Part shown: one piece after another, positions 47,368 through 56,106 of the stretch
Layout: every line of letters starts with the position of its first letter
Numbering within the stretch: position 1 is the stretch's first letter
Assembly: GCF_009796785.1 (NCBI RefSeq)
Contig: NZ_CP047026.1
Span: forward strand, 744,001-808,000
DNA: 64,000 bases
From: Polaribacter sp. L3A8
Lineage (GTDB): Bacteria; Bacteroidota; Bacteroidia; Flavobacteriales; Flavobacteriaceae
Reading direction: 5' to 3'
Translations under genes and position numbers: made by a program
The notes under the pieces: model-generated
Database searches by the model: none
What the model saw: the letters and a program-made list of their open reading frames with translations, nothing else
What the model was told of the DNA's origin: nothing

Positions 47368-47908
47368 GCTATTTTATTCTTATTATCTCCATTTATATAA
47401 TTCTATTAAATACTATTGATACAAGTACTTAGAAATCTTTAGGGGAAAATTTGCATATACGAATACATCCTTCAATTAGGAGTATATACAATAGTATAAA
47501 ATTGGGGTATTTATCTGGGGGTATTTTATGGCTTCGCCATCGAAAATCACACTTAAAGTAGTAAATTTTAAAATTTAACACTTAAAATACGATAACGTAA
47601 TTGATACTTAAAAAAATCTTCTAAACGTATAAAAAATAATTACGGGAGGAATATCTTCTTTTACCAAGGTAAATTGAAGTTGAAATTATTTTTATTTTAT
47701 ACTCGGCTAATTTATAATTTTTTGATTGTCCTACAAGTTTAATTACAAAAAAAATTAGTATTTTTATTAATACAACAATAGGCTCATAAAATTTCATTTT
47801 TATGACAATTTTGACACTTTTACAAACTTGCTTTTTACGAGTTTTATATAAAATACTACTTCTGTTCTCTAAAATAAGCCATTATATCATATAATGGTCT
47901 ACGTGGTA
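47368..47908 (-). promoter_or_regulatory. Control region upstream of the polysaccharide operon
   Basis: 541 bp without a gene. On the minus strand two copies of ATACCCC spaced 14 bp apart (47499-47525) are followed by TACTATTG, one mismatch from TAnnTTTG, so the repeats would sit at about -33 and just upstream of -7. Further down the leader is ttttcccctaaagattt (47434-47452). A small hairpin atggc-ttc-gccat with flanking attttt/aaaat pairing lies at 47523-47547, and a 9-bp palindrome ccattatat-c-atataatgg at 47879-47897. The implied 5' leader of roughly 115 nt before the GTG start would be the place where UpxY or another factor acts. Confidence 0.45.
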
Positions 47909-48532
47909 TTAAGTGAGTATTATTTTAATACCCATTAAGATAAAAACAATTCCGCTTATCTTATTTAAGTATCTATTAAAATTAGGGTTGTTTTTAATTT
48001 TATCTGTAAAAGTAGTTGCAAAAAAGGTTAAACCTAAATACCAAACGGTACCAATAAGCGCAAAAGTGATACCTAATAATATAAAAGGAACTGGATTTTC
48101 TATTTGATCTGGTGCAATAAACTGGGGAAAGAACGCTAAAAAGAATAATGCAACTTTAGGGTTTAACGTGTTAGTTAAAAATCCTGACCAAAAATCGCTT
48201 TTTACTTTTTTATTTTTTGATGTATTATTCGTAATATTTAAAACTTCTTTATTGTTCTTAAGCTTTAAAAATCCTAAATAAATTAAGTAAACAAACCCAA
48301 TATATTTAATTGCTGTAAAAGCAACATCAGATTTAGACAATAATACAGACAAACCTAAAGCAGCAAATACAGTATGCGCTAAAACACCTGTATTTATTCC
48401 GAATGCAGCTTGTACGCCAGATTTTCTTCCTTGTACAATCGATTTATTTAACACAAATACGGTATCAATTCCGGGTGTCATTACAAAAACCAATGCAGTC
48501 AACATAAAAGTTATAAAATTCTCAATTCCCAT
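47909..48532 (-). CDS. LysE/RhtB-family amino acid exporter
   Basis: 207 residues with six membrane helices. The family start FITFMLTALVFVMTPGIDTV and KSIVQGRKSGVQAAFGINTG are clear, as is the later FWSGFLTNTLNPKVALFFLA. It would export an amino acid or derivative. It is divergent from a LysR regulator 110 bp away, the classic arrangement for LysE/LysG-type control. Confidence 0.93.
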   Translation of the reverse strand: MGIENFITFMLTALVFVMTPGIDTVFVLNKSIVQGRKSGVQAAFGINTGVLAHTVFAALGLSVLLSKSDVAFTAIKYIGFVYLIYLGFLKLKNNKEVLNITNNTSKNKKVKSDFWSGFLTNTLNPKVALFFLAFFPQFIAPDQIENPVPFILLGITFALIGTVWYLGLTFFATTFTDKIKNNPNFNRYLNKISGIVFILMGIKIILT

Positions 48533-48605
48533 CTTTATCGTCTTTTAAATAATTGAAATAAAACTGACTACAAAGAAACTATTATGTTAGCATCTTAAAA
48601 ATACT

Positions 48606-48613
48606 TATTTTTG
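48606..48613 (+). promoter_or_regulatory. -7 promoter element of the LysR gene
   Basis: TATTTTTG fits TAnnTTTG, 30 bp before the start at 48643, in the intergenic region shared with the LysE gene. Confidence 0.5.
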
Positions 48614-48642
48614 ATTGATTAATGCAAAAAACGCATTAAACT

Positions 48643-49515
48643 ATGACGATTCAACAAATAAAATATTTTTTAACCTTATCTAATGAACTTCATTTTTGGA
48701 AAACTTCCGAGAAGATGTTTATTTCTCAATCATCATTAAGCAGACAAATTCAGGCTTTAGAAAACGAACTAGGAATTCAGCTTTTTGAAAGAGATAAAAG
48801 AAATGTAAAGCTAACAGATGCAGGTAAATTTCTACAAAAAAAATGGACTACAACCATAAAAGAACTTGACCAAGTTCATAGACAAGCAAAAAAAATTGAT
48901 GAAGGAGTAGCTGGTTTTGTTTCTATCAGTTATCCTGGTTCTATTGCTTTTAAATTTCTACCAAATTTCCTTGAAATTATCAATTCTAATTTACCCGATT
49001 TAAAATTAGAATTGATAGAGCCCACAGACAAAACACACGAAAAACTATTATTAAATTACGATACGGATATTGCTTTTAGTAGAGATTCCATCAAAAACAT
49101 AAACATTAGTACACATAAATTATCATCAGAACCCATCTGTTTGGTGGTTCCTAAAAACCATTGGCTAACTAAAGAATCTTTAGATAATTTAAAGGAATTA
49201 AAAGACGAGAAATTTATTATTGCTGGCTTGCATCAAACAACGTTTTTTGCGTCACTTTTAAGAAATTTTTTCGACACCTACGGTTTTGAACCTAAAACGA
49301 TTATTGAGTCTGATTTTGGAGGAATGATTTTAAACCTAGTTTCTCGTGGATTGGGAATTTCTATTTTACCACTATCTTACAAACATGGCGAGTTTCAAAA
49401 TGTTCGGTTTATTGAGCTACATGAAAAAATAGACTTATTTGTCAATTGGAGAAAAAATGATCCTAATAAAACAATAAATACAATTATTGATCTTACAAAA
49501 TCAATAGAAGAATAA
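48643..49515 (+). CDS. LysR-family transcriptional regulator
   Basis: 290 residues. N-terminal helix-turn-helix: MTIQQIKYFLTLSNELHFWK, MFISQSSLSRQIQALENELG, LFERDKRNVKLTDAG. The rest is a periplasmic-binding-like effector domain (GFVSISYPGSIAFKFLPNFL, ISILPLSYKHG). It probably controls the divergent LysE gene and itself; the effector is unknown. Confidence 0.95.
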   Translation: MTIQQIKYFLTLSNELHFWKTSEKMFISQSSLSRQIQALENELGIQLFERDKRNVKLTDAGKFLQKKWTTTIKELDQVHRQAKKIDEGVAGFVSISYPGSIAFKFLPNFLEIINSNLPDLKLELIEPTDKTHEKLLLNYDTDIAFSRDSIKNINISTHKLSSEPICLVVPKNHWLTKESLDNLKELKDEKFIIAGLHQTTFFASLLRNFFDTYGFEPKTIIESDFGGMILNLVSRGLGISILPLSYKHGEFQNVRFIELHEKIDLFVNWRKNDPNKTINTIIDLTKSIEE

Positions 49516-49522
49516 AACCTAA

Positions 49523-49570
49523 AATGTCCGTTCGAGTGATTTTGAGGCACGAAAAATTGTATCGAGAACA
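49523..49570. repeat. Dispersed repeat fragment (gttcgagtgattttgaggcacgaaaa type)
   Basis: aatgtccgttcgagtgattt followed by gaggcacgaaaaattgtatcgagaac is the recognisable outline of a common flavobacterial intergenic repeat (gtcagttcgagtg ... gtatcgagaac), somewhat decayed. It lies right after the LysR gene. Confidence 0.5.
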
Positions 49571-49686
49571 ATTTAATAACTTAAAGTTCGTATTCTCTTT
49601 ACAAATTTTACTCTAATTGACAGAATTCCATCAAAATACACTATAGGTAAGCTAAAACCTATTTTAAACAAACCAAATCATTATAA

Positions 49687-50511
49687 ATGAAAATTTTAAA
49701 CATTATTTTAATACTGACATTAATCTTTTCTTGTGATAAAAAAACGGCAAAGGAGCAAAAAAATAAAACAACTACAAATGAAATAGTAAATGCTAAATTT
49801 CAAAAAATCATAGACTCAAATAATATTAGTGGCGCTATTCTTATTTACGACTTAAACAAAGATCTTTTTTACGCTAATGATTTTAAATGGGCAAAAACGG
49901 GTCGCTTACCTGCTTCTACTTTTAAAATTCCGAATTCTATGATTGCCTTAGAAACAAAAGTAGTAGACAACGATAGTACTTTGTTTAAATGGAATGGTGA
50001 AAAAAGAGCTTATAAAGTATGGGAACAAGATTTAATCTTAAAAGATGCTTTTAAATATTCTTGTGTACCGTGTTATCAGGAAATAGCTAGAAAAATAAGA
50101 CAAAAAAGAATGAATGCCTATTTAGAAAAACTGAACTATCTAAATATGGATGTAAATTCTGAAAACTTAGATGTATTTTGGTTAGAAGGTGCTTCTAAAA
50201 TTAATCAATTTGAACAAATAGATTTCTTAAAACGCTTTTACAAATCGGAACTTAAAATATCAAAGAGAACTGAAGATATTATGAGAAAAATACTTTTCAT
50301 CGAAAAAAACGAAAAGTACACTTTATATGGTAAAACAGGGTTATCTGTTAGAAATAAGCAACAAAATGGTTGGTTTGTTGGTTATGCACAATCAAAAGAA
50401 AATACACTCTTTTTTGCAACCAATATATCTCCAAAAGAAACTACAGATATTAAGGGCTTCCCTAAATTAAGAAAAGAAATTACGTTGAAAGCTTTAGAAC
50501 TAATAGAATAA
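49687..50511 (+). CDS. Class D (OXA-type) beta-lactamase, lipoprotein
   Basis: 274 residues. A lipoprotein signal (IILILTLIFSCDKK, lipidated Cys16) tethers it to the membrane. All class D active-site motifs are present: S77-T-F-K80 in PASTFKIPNSMIALET, S125-C-V in KYSCVPCYQEIARKI, W165 in FWLEGASKI, K216-T-G in LYGKTGLS, and GWFVGYAQ after it. The lysine of STFK is the one carboxylated in OXA enzymes. It hydrolyses beta-lactams in the periplasm; carbapenem activity cannot be predicted. No integron, transposon or cephalosporinase context is near, so it looks like a resident chromosomal gene. Confidence 0.94.
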   Translation: MKILNIILILTLIFSCDKKTAKEQKNKTTTNEIVNAKFQKIIDSNNISGAILIYDLNKDLFYANDFKWAKTGRLPASTFKIPNSMIALETKVVDNDSTLFKWNGEKRAYKVWEQDLILKDAFKYSCVPCYQEIARKIRQKRMNAYLEKLNYLNMDVNSENLDVFWLEGASKINQFEQIDFLKRFYKSELKISKRTEDIMRKILFIEKNEKYTLYGKTGLSVRNKQQNGWFVGYAQSKENTLFFATNISPKETTDIKGFPKLRKEITLKALELIE

Positions 50512-50530
50512 AAACGCAGTAGTCTAAAAT

Positions 50531-50563
50531 AAAAATAGCTTGAAAAATTTTCAAGCTATTTTA
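50531..50563. terminator. Two-way terminator between convergent genes
   Basis: Perfect 15-bp stem aaaatagcttgaaaa/ttttcaagctatttt around a single A, between the beta-lactamase gene and the end of the polyamine operon. Confidence 0.88.
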
Positions 50564-50572
50564 TTCCATTAT

Positions 50573-50851
50573 TTATATTTCGTCTTCTAAATCATCAACA
50601 TCTAAATCTTCATCCTCGTCAAAAGAATCTTCATCTTCTGCATAATCTTCCATCGTTTGCTCTAGTTTAGAACTGATTTTAACAAGATACACAGTGTCTT
50701 CTGTCTTCACTTCTACCGCTTTTACAGTTTCTCCTTTTGCATTTTTAAAGGAAATAATGTCTTCATAGTCATATCCGTCAGGATACTTTTCTACCAACAT
50801 ATCTAATATGTCTGTAGTTAATTTTGCGTATTCTACGATTACTCTTTTCAT
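50573..50851 (-). CDS. Small acidic conserved protein at the end of the polyamine operon
   Basis: 92 residues. A compact N-terminal part (MKRVIVEYAKLTTDILDMLV, KYPDGYDYEDIISF, TVYLVKISSKLEQTM) is followed by a strongly acidic tail of Asp and Glu (~68-92). I do not recognise a characterised family; similar flavobacterial proteins are sometimes labelled DNA primase without support. It is the last gene after the deoxyhypusine synthase-like gene, 67 bp away on the same strand, and ends at a strong terminator. Confidence 0.75.
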   Translation of the reverse strand: MKRVIVEYAKLTTDILDMLVEKYPDGYDYEDIISFKNAKGETVKAVEVKTEDTVYLVKISSKLEQTMEDYAEDEDSFDEDEDLDVDDLEDEI

Positions 50852-50918
50852 TTTTATATTTTTTAATTATAAGTTAAAAATTAGCAATTCAGCTTTTATA
50901 ATAAAAGCATCTGCAATG

Positions 50919-51887
50919 CTACATTTCTAATAAATAAGCAAAAATTAATGGAGCTACAATAGTAGCATCACTTTCTATGATAAACTTTGGCGTATCAATA
51001 TCTAACTTACCCCAAGTAATTTTCTCATTGGGTACTGCTCCAGAATACGAACCATAACTTGTTGTAGAATCTGAAATCTGACAGAAATAACTCCAAAATG
51101 GTGTTTCTGGTTTTTCCATATCTTGATACAACATTGGCACCACACAGATAGGGAAATCTCCTGCAATTCCTCCTCCTATTTGAAAGAATCCAATTCCGTT
51201 TTCAGAATTATTTGTATACCAATCTGCAAGGAACGTCATGTACTCAATTCCAGATTTTACCGTACTTGCTTTTAACTCTCCTTTTAAAACGTAAGAAGCA
51301 AAAATATTACCCATAGTAGAATCCTCCCAACCTGGACAAATAATTGGCAAGTTTTTTTCTGCCGCTGCGTACATCCAAGAATCTTTAATATCTATCTCAT
51401 AATATTGTTCTAATACACCAGATAACAATAATTTGTACATGTATTCATGTGGTAAGTAACGCTCTCCTTTTGCTTCTGCATCTTTCCATATTTTTACAAT
51501 ATGTTCTTGAATTCTTCTAAAAGCTTCTTCTTCTGGTATGCAAGTATCTGTAACTCTGTTTAATCCTTTTTCTAGTAAATCCCACTCGTCCTGTGGGGTT
51601 AAATCTCTATAATTAGGTACACGCTTGTAATGAGAATGTGCTACAAGATTCATAACATCTTCCTCTAAGTTTGCACCTGTACAAGAAACAATTTGTACTT
51701 TATCTTTACGAATCATTTCCGCAAAAATTTTCCCTAATTCGGCAGTACTCATTGCTCCCGCTAAAGAAACTAACATTTTAGATCCTTTGTTTAATTGTGC
51801 TTCGTACCCTTTTGCAGCATCTACTAAAGCTGCAGCGTTAAAGTGTAAAAAGTATTTTTCTATAAAATTTGTAATAGGTTTGCTCAT
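50919..51887 (-). CDS. Deoxyhypusine synthase-like enzyme (possible homospermidine synthase)
   Basis: 322 residues, clearly in the deoxyhypusine synthase family: MLVSLAGAMSTAELGKIFAE, VQIVSCTGANLEEDVMNLVA, IICPGWEDSTMGNIFASYVL, GGGIAGDFPICVVPML, and the catalytic lysine in EKITWGKLDI (K294). In eukaryotes the enzyme moves the aminobutyl group of spermidine onto eIF5A; bacteria have no eIF5A, and bacterial homologues are thought to make homospermidine or related polyamines. It sits in one operon with arginine decarboxylase and agmatinase, which make putrescine, so a polyamine product is the natural inference. Confidence 0.9.
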   Translation of the reverse strand: MSKPITNFIEKYFLHFNAAALVDAAKGYEAQLNKGSKMLVSLAGAMSTAELGKIFAEMIRKDKVQIVSCTGANLEEDVMNLVAHSHYKRVPNYRDLTPQDEWDLLEKGLNRVTDTCIPEEEAFRRIQEHIVKIWKDAEAKGERYLPHEYMYKLLLSGVLEQYYEIDIKDSWMYAAAEKNLPIICPGWEDSTMGNIFASYVLKGELKASTVKSGIEYMTFLADWYTNNSENGIGFFQIGGGIAGDFPICVVPMLYQDMEKPETPFWSYFCQISDSTTSYGSYSGAVPNEKITWGKLDIDTPKFIIESDATIVAPLIFAYLLEM

Positions 51888-51896
51888 TTTGTTTTT

Positions 51897-53429
51897 TTAT
51901 TTTTTTGGAAGTTTTCTTACTTCAAATATATCTGTTCTTCTATCTTTTAAATTTCGTACGCTACCAAACTGGTTTAAATCCTTTAGTAAATCTAAATCTA
52001 CATCCGCAATTAAAATCATTTCGGTATTTGTGGTTGCCTCTGCTTTAATTCCGTTTGCAGGAAAAGAAAAATCGCAAGGCGTAAACACCATAGATTGTGC
52101 GTACTGAATATCCATATTATTTACTTTTGGTAAATTACCAACACTACCAGCAATAGCTACGTAACACTCGTTTTCTATAGCTCTAGCTTGTGCACAATGA
52201 CGTACTCTAGAATATCCATTTTGCGTATCCGTTAAAAACGGAACAAACAAAATATCCATTCCCTCTTCGGCTAAAAGTCTACTTAATTCTGGAAACTCAG
52301 AATCATAACAAATTAATACGCCAATTTTACCACAATCCGTATCAAACGTCTTTAACTCATTTCCACCTTGCATTCCCCAAACTTTTGCTTCATCTGGGGT
52401 AACATGCAATTTCTCATAACGCTCTGTAGATCCATCTCTTTTACAGATATAACCTGCATTGTACAACAATTCATCTTTAATTTCTGGCATACTACCAGTA
52501 ATAATATTAATGTTATACGTAATTGCCAACTCAGAAAATTTCTGAACAATCTCTGGGGTATATTTTGCCAATTCTCTAATTGCTTCCGACTCTGGTAAAT
52601 GATTATTATCTGCCATTAACGGAGCGTTAAAAAACTCTGGAAACAACGCAAAATCAGACCTGTAAGCAGAAACTGCGTCTACAAAATACTCTGCTTGTTG
52701 CATTAATTCTTCCAAATCTTTATACAAACGCATTTGCCACTGAATCAATCCTAAACGAACTACCTTTTTCTTTGTAGCTGCTTTTTTAGATTTTTTCTCA
52801 TAGTAAATATTATCCCATTCTAACAAAACCGCAAACTCACCAGAATTTTCATCACCTTCTAAATATCCTTTTAAAATTTTTGAAGGATGAAAATCATTCG
52901 AAATTTGAAAATTTAAAACTGGATCATGAATTTCTTTACGCTTAACACTTTCTATATATTCTTTTGGTGATAAAGTTGCTGCATATTTATGATAATTCGG
53001 AATTCTACCTCCAAATGCAATTCCTCTTAAATTTTGTTTTTCGGCAAGTTCTTTTCTATAGTCATACAGCCTTCTACCTAAACGTAAACCTCTGTATTCT
53101 TTTTTAATAAAAACATCAATTCCGTATAAAACATCTCCATTTTCATCATGCGTATCAAAGGTATAATTCCCTGTAATATCTTCATACGTATGCTGATCGT
53201 CGAAACTATCATAATCTAATTTAATAGACAATGCACAACCTGCTAACTCACCATTTACTTTAATAATAACTTGTCCTTCTGGAAATTTATCAATCAAAGA
53301 TTTAATTTGATTTTCTCTCCAATAAGAACCTGGCATACTTGAATATGCCTGAATCATTGCTTCTTTTAACTGTTTGTAATCTGTTAACGTTAAATAATGA
53401 AGCTCAATGTTCTCGATGTTTTTGATCAT
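51897..53429 (-). CDS. GNAT acetyltransferase fused to a nitrilase-family amidohydrolase
   Basis: 510 residues with two domains. Residues ~1-200 are a GNAT N-acetyltransferase (LTDYKQLKEAMIQAYSSMPG, FIKKEYRGLRLGRRLYDYRK as the acetyl-CoA loop). Residues ~225-510 are a carbon-nitrogen hydrolase with the Glu-Lys-Cys triad: DFALFPEFFNAPL (E), RYEKLHVTPDE (K), IGVLICYDSEFPELSR (C). The fusion is common in Bacteroidota. Its place between agmatinase and the deoxyhypusine synthase-like gene, each 9 bp away, suggests it acts on an acylated or amide polyamine intermediate, but the substrate is unproven. Confidence 0.92.
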   Translation of the reverse strand: MIKNIENIELHYLTLTDYKQLKEAMIQAYSSMPGSYWRENQIKSLIDKFPEGQVIIKVNGELAGCALSIKLDYDSFDDQHTYEDITGNYTFDTHDENGDVLYGIDVFIKKEYRGLRLGRRLYDYRKELAEKQNLRGIAFGGRIPNYHKYAATLSPKEYIESVKRKEIHDPVLNFQISNDFHPSKILKGYLEGDENSGEFAVLLEWDNIYYEKKSKKAATKKKVVRLGLIQWQMRLYKDLEELMQQAEYFVDAVSAYRSDFALFPEFFNAPLMADNNHLPESEAIRELAKYTPEIVQKFSELAITYNINIITGSMPEIKDELLYNAGYICKRDGSTERYEKLHVTPDEAKVWGMQGGNELKTFDTDCGKIGVLICYDSEFPELSRLLAEEGMDILFVPFLTDTQNGYSRVRHCAQARAIENECYVAIAGSVGNLPKVNNMDIQYAQSMVFTPCDFSFPANGIKAEATTNTEMILIADVDLDLLKDLNQFGSVRNLKDRRTDIFEVRKLPKK

Positions 53430-53438
53430 TTTACAGGA

Positions 53439-54398
53439 CTAAAAATCGTCGTTATCATCATCTTTAAACTTAGACAATTTACTAAATGGATTTGCATCTT
53501 TTGCATCATCACCATTATCATAACTATCATCATTAGAAGCAAATTTATAGCTTAACATTTTGTAAAACAATTTTGCTGCTAAAAAGTCTGATGATTTTTC
53601 GCTTTCATTAGGGCATAATTCTACCATATCAAAACCAACCACATTCTTTTGTTTAAAAACTAATTTTAAAAATTCTAAAGTTTCGTAATAAAACAATCCA
53701 CCTGGTTCTGGAGTTCCTGTAGATGGCATAATTGAAGGGTCTAACGCATCTAAATCAAACGTAATAAAAACATTTTCAGTTAATTGATCTACAACATCAT
53801 CCATCCAGTCTTCATTTACAGCCATATCATGTGCAAAGAAAACTTTATCTAAATTCATTTCTCTTTTTTCAGAAATATCCATGCTTCTAATACCAACTTG
53901 CACCAAATTTGTATTTTGGTTAGCTTCATAAACAGCACAAGCGTGGTTGCATTTAGAACCATCATATTCTTTTCTTAAATCTGCATGTGCATCAATATGT
54001 AAAACCGTTAAACTACTAAAACACTCGTTAAAAGCTCTTATAGTTCCTATTGATACAGAATGCTCACCACCAAAAACAGTTACAAATTTATTTCTGTTGA
54101 TGTACTTTTTTGTGATTTGATGTACTTCTTCTACCATTGCCTCTGGAGAAGAATTTTCTGTAATTGCATCTGCTAAATAAACGCCTTCTTTATATACTTC
54201 AGAATCCGTTTCAATATCATACAACTCCATGTTTTCTGATGCATCTAAAAAAGCTTGAGGTCCTTTATCTGCTCCTTTTTGCCAAGTGCTTGTTCCATCA
54301 TAAGGAACAGGAATAATTACTACTTTAGATGTTGACAGGTTTCCAAACTCTTGTGGAATTCCTGCATATGTTTTATTTGTGTTCATTTTATATTTCAT
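53439..54398 (-). CDS. speB: Agmatinase / ureohydrolase
   Basis: 319 residues. Binuclear manganese site motifs of the arginase family: VFGGEHSVSIG, LHIDAHADLR, ITFDLDALDPSIMPSTGTP. It would hydrolyse agmatine to putrescine and urea, taking the product of the arginine decarboxylase gene 34 bp upstream. The C-terminal ~35 residues are an Asp-rich tail. The start may be M1 or the ATG five codons later (MNTNKTYAG). Confidence 0.93.
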   Translation of the reverse strand: MKYKMNTNKTYAGIPQEFGNLSTSKVVIIPVPYDGTSTWQKGADKGPQAFLDASENMELYDIETDSEVYKEGVYLADAITENSSPEAMVEEVHQITKKYINRNKFVTVFGGEHSVSIGTIRAFNECFSSLTVLHIDAHADLRKEYDGSKCNHACAVYEANQNTNLVQVGIRSMDISEKREMNLDKVFFAHDMAVNEDWMDDVVDQLTENVFITFDLDALDPSIMPSTGTPEPGGLFYYETLEFLKLVFKQKNVVGFDMVELCPNESEKSSDFLAAKLFYKMLSYKFASNDDSYDNGDDAKDANPFSKLSKFKDDDNDDF

Positions 54399-54432
54399 TT
54401 GTCAATAGGTTTAAACCCATTGTATTTCTTTG

Positions 54433-55824
54433 TTAGTACCCTAAAATAGATAGCATTTCGCTACTTTTTTGCTGCTCTTTAAATATTTTTGTGGTGATGT
54501 TTCCGGCTTCATCTCTATCTATAATGAGATGTTTTGGATGCGGAATTAAGCAGTGCTGTAACCCACCAAAACCACCAACAGATTCTTGATACGCTCCTGT
54601 ATTAAAAAAACCGATATACAACGGATTTTCTTTTTCGAACACAGGTAAATATATTCCGTTTATGTGTTGTTCAGAATTGTAATAATCATCACTATCACAA
54701 GTTAAACCACCTAATAAAACACGTTCATATTGTTTATTCCATTTATTAATTGGCAACATAATAAAACGTTTATTAATTGCCCAAGCATCTGGTAAAGTAG
54801 TTATAAATGAAGAGTTTATCATGTTCCAACGTTCTCTATCATTTTGTTTCTTTTGATATAAAATCTCGTAAATTGCTGCACCAGATTCTCCTACTGTAAA
54901 GCTCCCGAATTCTGTAAAAATATGAGGAACATCTACTTCTGCTTCATCACAGGCTTGTTTTATTTGGTTGATAATTTCATCAATCATATATTGATAATCA
55001 TAATCGAAAGCCAATGAGTTTTTTATAGGAAAACCACCACCTATATTTAAGCTATCTAAAGTTGGGCATACTTTTTTAAGGTTGATGTAAACTCTTAAAC
55101 ACTTCATCAATTCATTCCAATAATATGCGTTGTCTTTGATACCTGTATTGATAAAAAAATGTAGCATTTTTAAATCAACTTGTTTGTTACCAGCTATTTC
55201 ACGCTCATAAAAAGCAACAATATTTTTATACCCAATACCTAATCTAGAGGTATAAAACTCAAATTTAGGCTCTTCTTCGGATGCGATTCTAATACCTACA
55301 TTTATTTTTTTATCTGTTTCATCTAATAAAAGATTAATTTCTTCGAAATTATCTATAATCGGAATTACGTTTTTATGTCCAGAATTAATTAAGCCTCCAA
55401 TATTTTTAATGTATTGATCGCGTTTAAATCCATTACAAATAACATATGTATTATCTTTTATTTTGCCTTCTTTTTTAAGCTTATTTACAATATCAATATC
55501 AAAAGCAGAAGACGTTTCTATATGAATATCATTTTTTAGAGCCTCATATAAAATATGTTTAAAATGAGAGCTTTTTGTACAATAGCTATAAAAGTACTTT
55601 CCTTTATAGTTATGTTTATCGATACTTTCTTGAAACCAACCTTTTGCTTTGTTGATGTTTTCTGAAATTTTTGGTAAGTATGTAAATTTTAATGGAGAAC
55701 CATATTGCTCTATTAATTCCATTAAATTAATTCCGTGCCAAAACAATTTGTTATTTTCTGTTTTGAATTCTTCCTGTGGAAAATCGAACGTTTGCTCGAC
55801 TAAATCTATATATTTTGTATTCAC
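54433..55824 (-). CDS. speA: Arginine decarboxylase, PLP fold type III
   Basis: 463 residues with a GTG start (GTG AAT ACA at 55824). The PLP lysine is in YFYSYCTKSSHFKH (K84), and the C-terminal cysteine motif is in LLGGLTCDSDDYYNSEQ. FGSFTVGESGAAIYE and LNIGGGFPIKNS are further fold III signs. It is the short Bacteroidota type of biosynthetic arginine decarboxylase, which turns arginine to agmatine. First gene of a five-gene polyamine operon; about 280 nt of 5' leader with structure lie upstream (55862-56105). PLP enzyme class is certain, arginine is inferred from agmatinase next door. Confidence 0.9.
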   Translation of the reverse strand: MNTKYIDLVEQTFDFPQEEFKTENNKLFWHGINLMELIEQYGSPLKFTYLPKISENINKAKGWFQESIDKHNYKGKYFYSYCTKSSHFKHILYEALKNDIHIETSSAFDIDIVNKLKKEGKIKDNTYVICNGFKRDQYIKNIGGLINSGHKNVIPIIDNFEEINLLLDETDKKINVGIRIASEEEPKFEFYTSRLGIGYKNIVAFYEREIAGNKQVDLKMLHFFINTGIKDNAYYWNELMKCLRVYINLKKVCPTLDSLNIGGGFPIKNSLAFDYDYQYMIDEIINQIKQACDEAEVDVPHIFTEFGSFTVGESGAAIYEILYQKKQNDRERWNMINSSFITTLPDAWAINKRFIMLPINKWNKQYERVLLGGLTCDSDDYYNSEQHINGIYLPVFEKENPLYIGFFNTGAYQESVGGFGGLQHCLIPHPKHLIIDRDEAGNITTKIFKEQQKSSEMLSILGY

Positions 55825-55904
55825 TTTTGCTTTTAAATTAACTGTATGATAAATATGTCTAAGCTAAAACAAAAAAACTGTTTTAGAATAGAAATTATAA
55901 CCTT

Positions 55905-55951
55905 AAAAAAAAAAAGATGTTATCACTGTAATATTTGCAAGTAAACAACAT
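55905..55951 (-). terminator. Terminator-like hairpin inside the speA leader
   Basis: On the minus strand atgttgtt(t)act pairs with agtgataacat around a 12-nt loop (55917-55951), with wobble pairs and one bulge, and is followed directly by a run of eleven T (55905-55915). It is 80 nt upstream of the speA start, with no gene in front of it except the possible 54-codon ORF, so it would act as an attenuator. Confidence 0.6.
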
Positions 55952-56087
55952 GCAACTTTGAGAAAAGCTGCAATTCTGGAAGAATTGAAAATGGAGATAC
56001 CTTAATTTTTTCGTTGCATTTCCAAAATGCGATATAACTTTCATTCTCCGATAGAAAGATATTTCCGAAATAAGAAAAACTATACAT
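55923..56087 (-). CDS. Possible 54-codon leader ORF upstream of speA
   Basis: An ATG at 56087 opens a frame MYSFSYFGNIFLSENESYIA, then FWKCNEKIKVSPFSILPELQ, ending LFSKLHVVYLQILQ. Its stop codon falls within the 3' arm of the terminator-like hairpin. It has no arginine codon. It has no signal peptide or family I recognise. Translation through the leader would affect the hairpins, so it could be a leader peptide; equally the open frame may be a by-product of a conserved RNA. Confidence 0.25.
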   Translation of the reverse strand: MYSFSYFGNIFLSENESYIAFWKCNEKIKVSPFSILPELQLFSKLHVVYLQILQ

Positions 56088-56106
56088 TTTACTTAAATAA
56101 GTTAAG

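Larger units (their letters stand above)
55862..56105 (-). ncRNA. Structured leader of the speA polyamine operon (candidate attenuator)
   Basis: The transcript from the promoter at 56107-56114 would carry a leader of roughly 280 nt. Its core (55916-56070) has about 32% G+C by hand count, against about 17% on each side. On the minus strand I see, in order: hairpin gcatttt/aaatgc (56016-56030); hairpin caattc/gaattg (55971-55987); a terminator-like hairpin with U11 (55905-55951); and a last hairpin ctaaaac/gttttag (55862-55887). The loop-side ATGCAAC (56013-56019) is fully complementary to GTTGCAT (55950-55956), which borders the terminator stem, so alternative folding is possible. No known riboswitch class is recognised. 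Confidence 0.5.
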
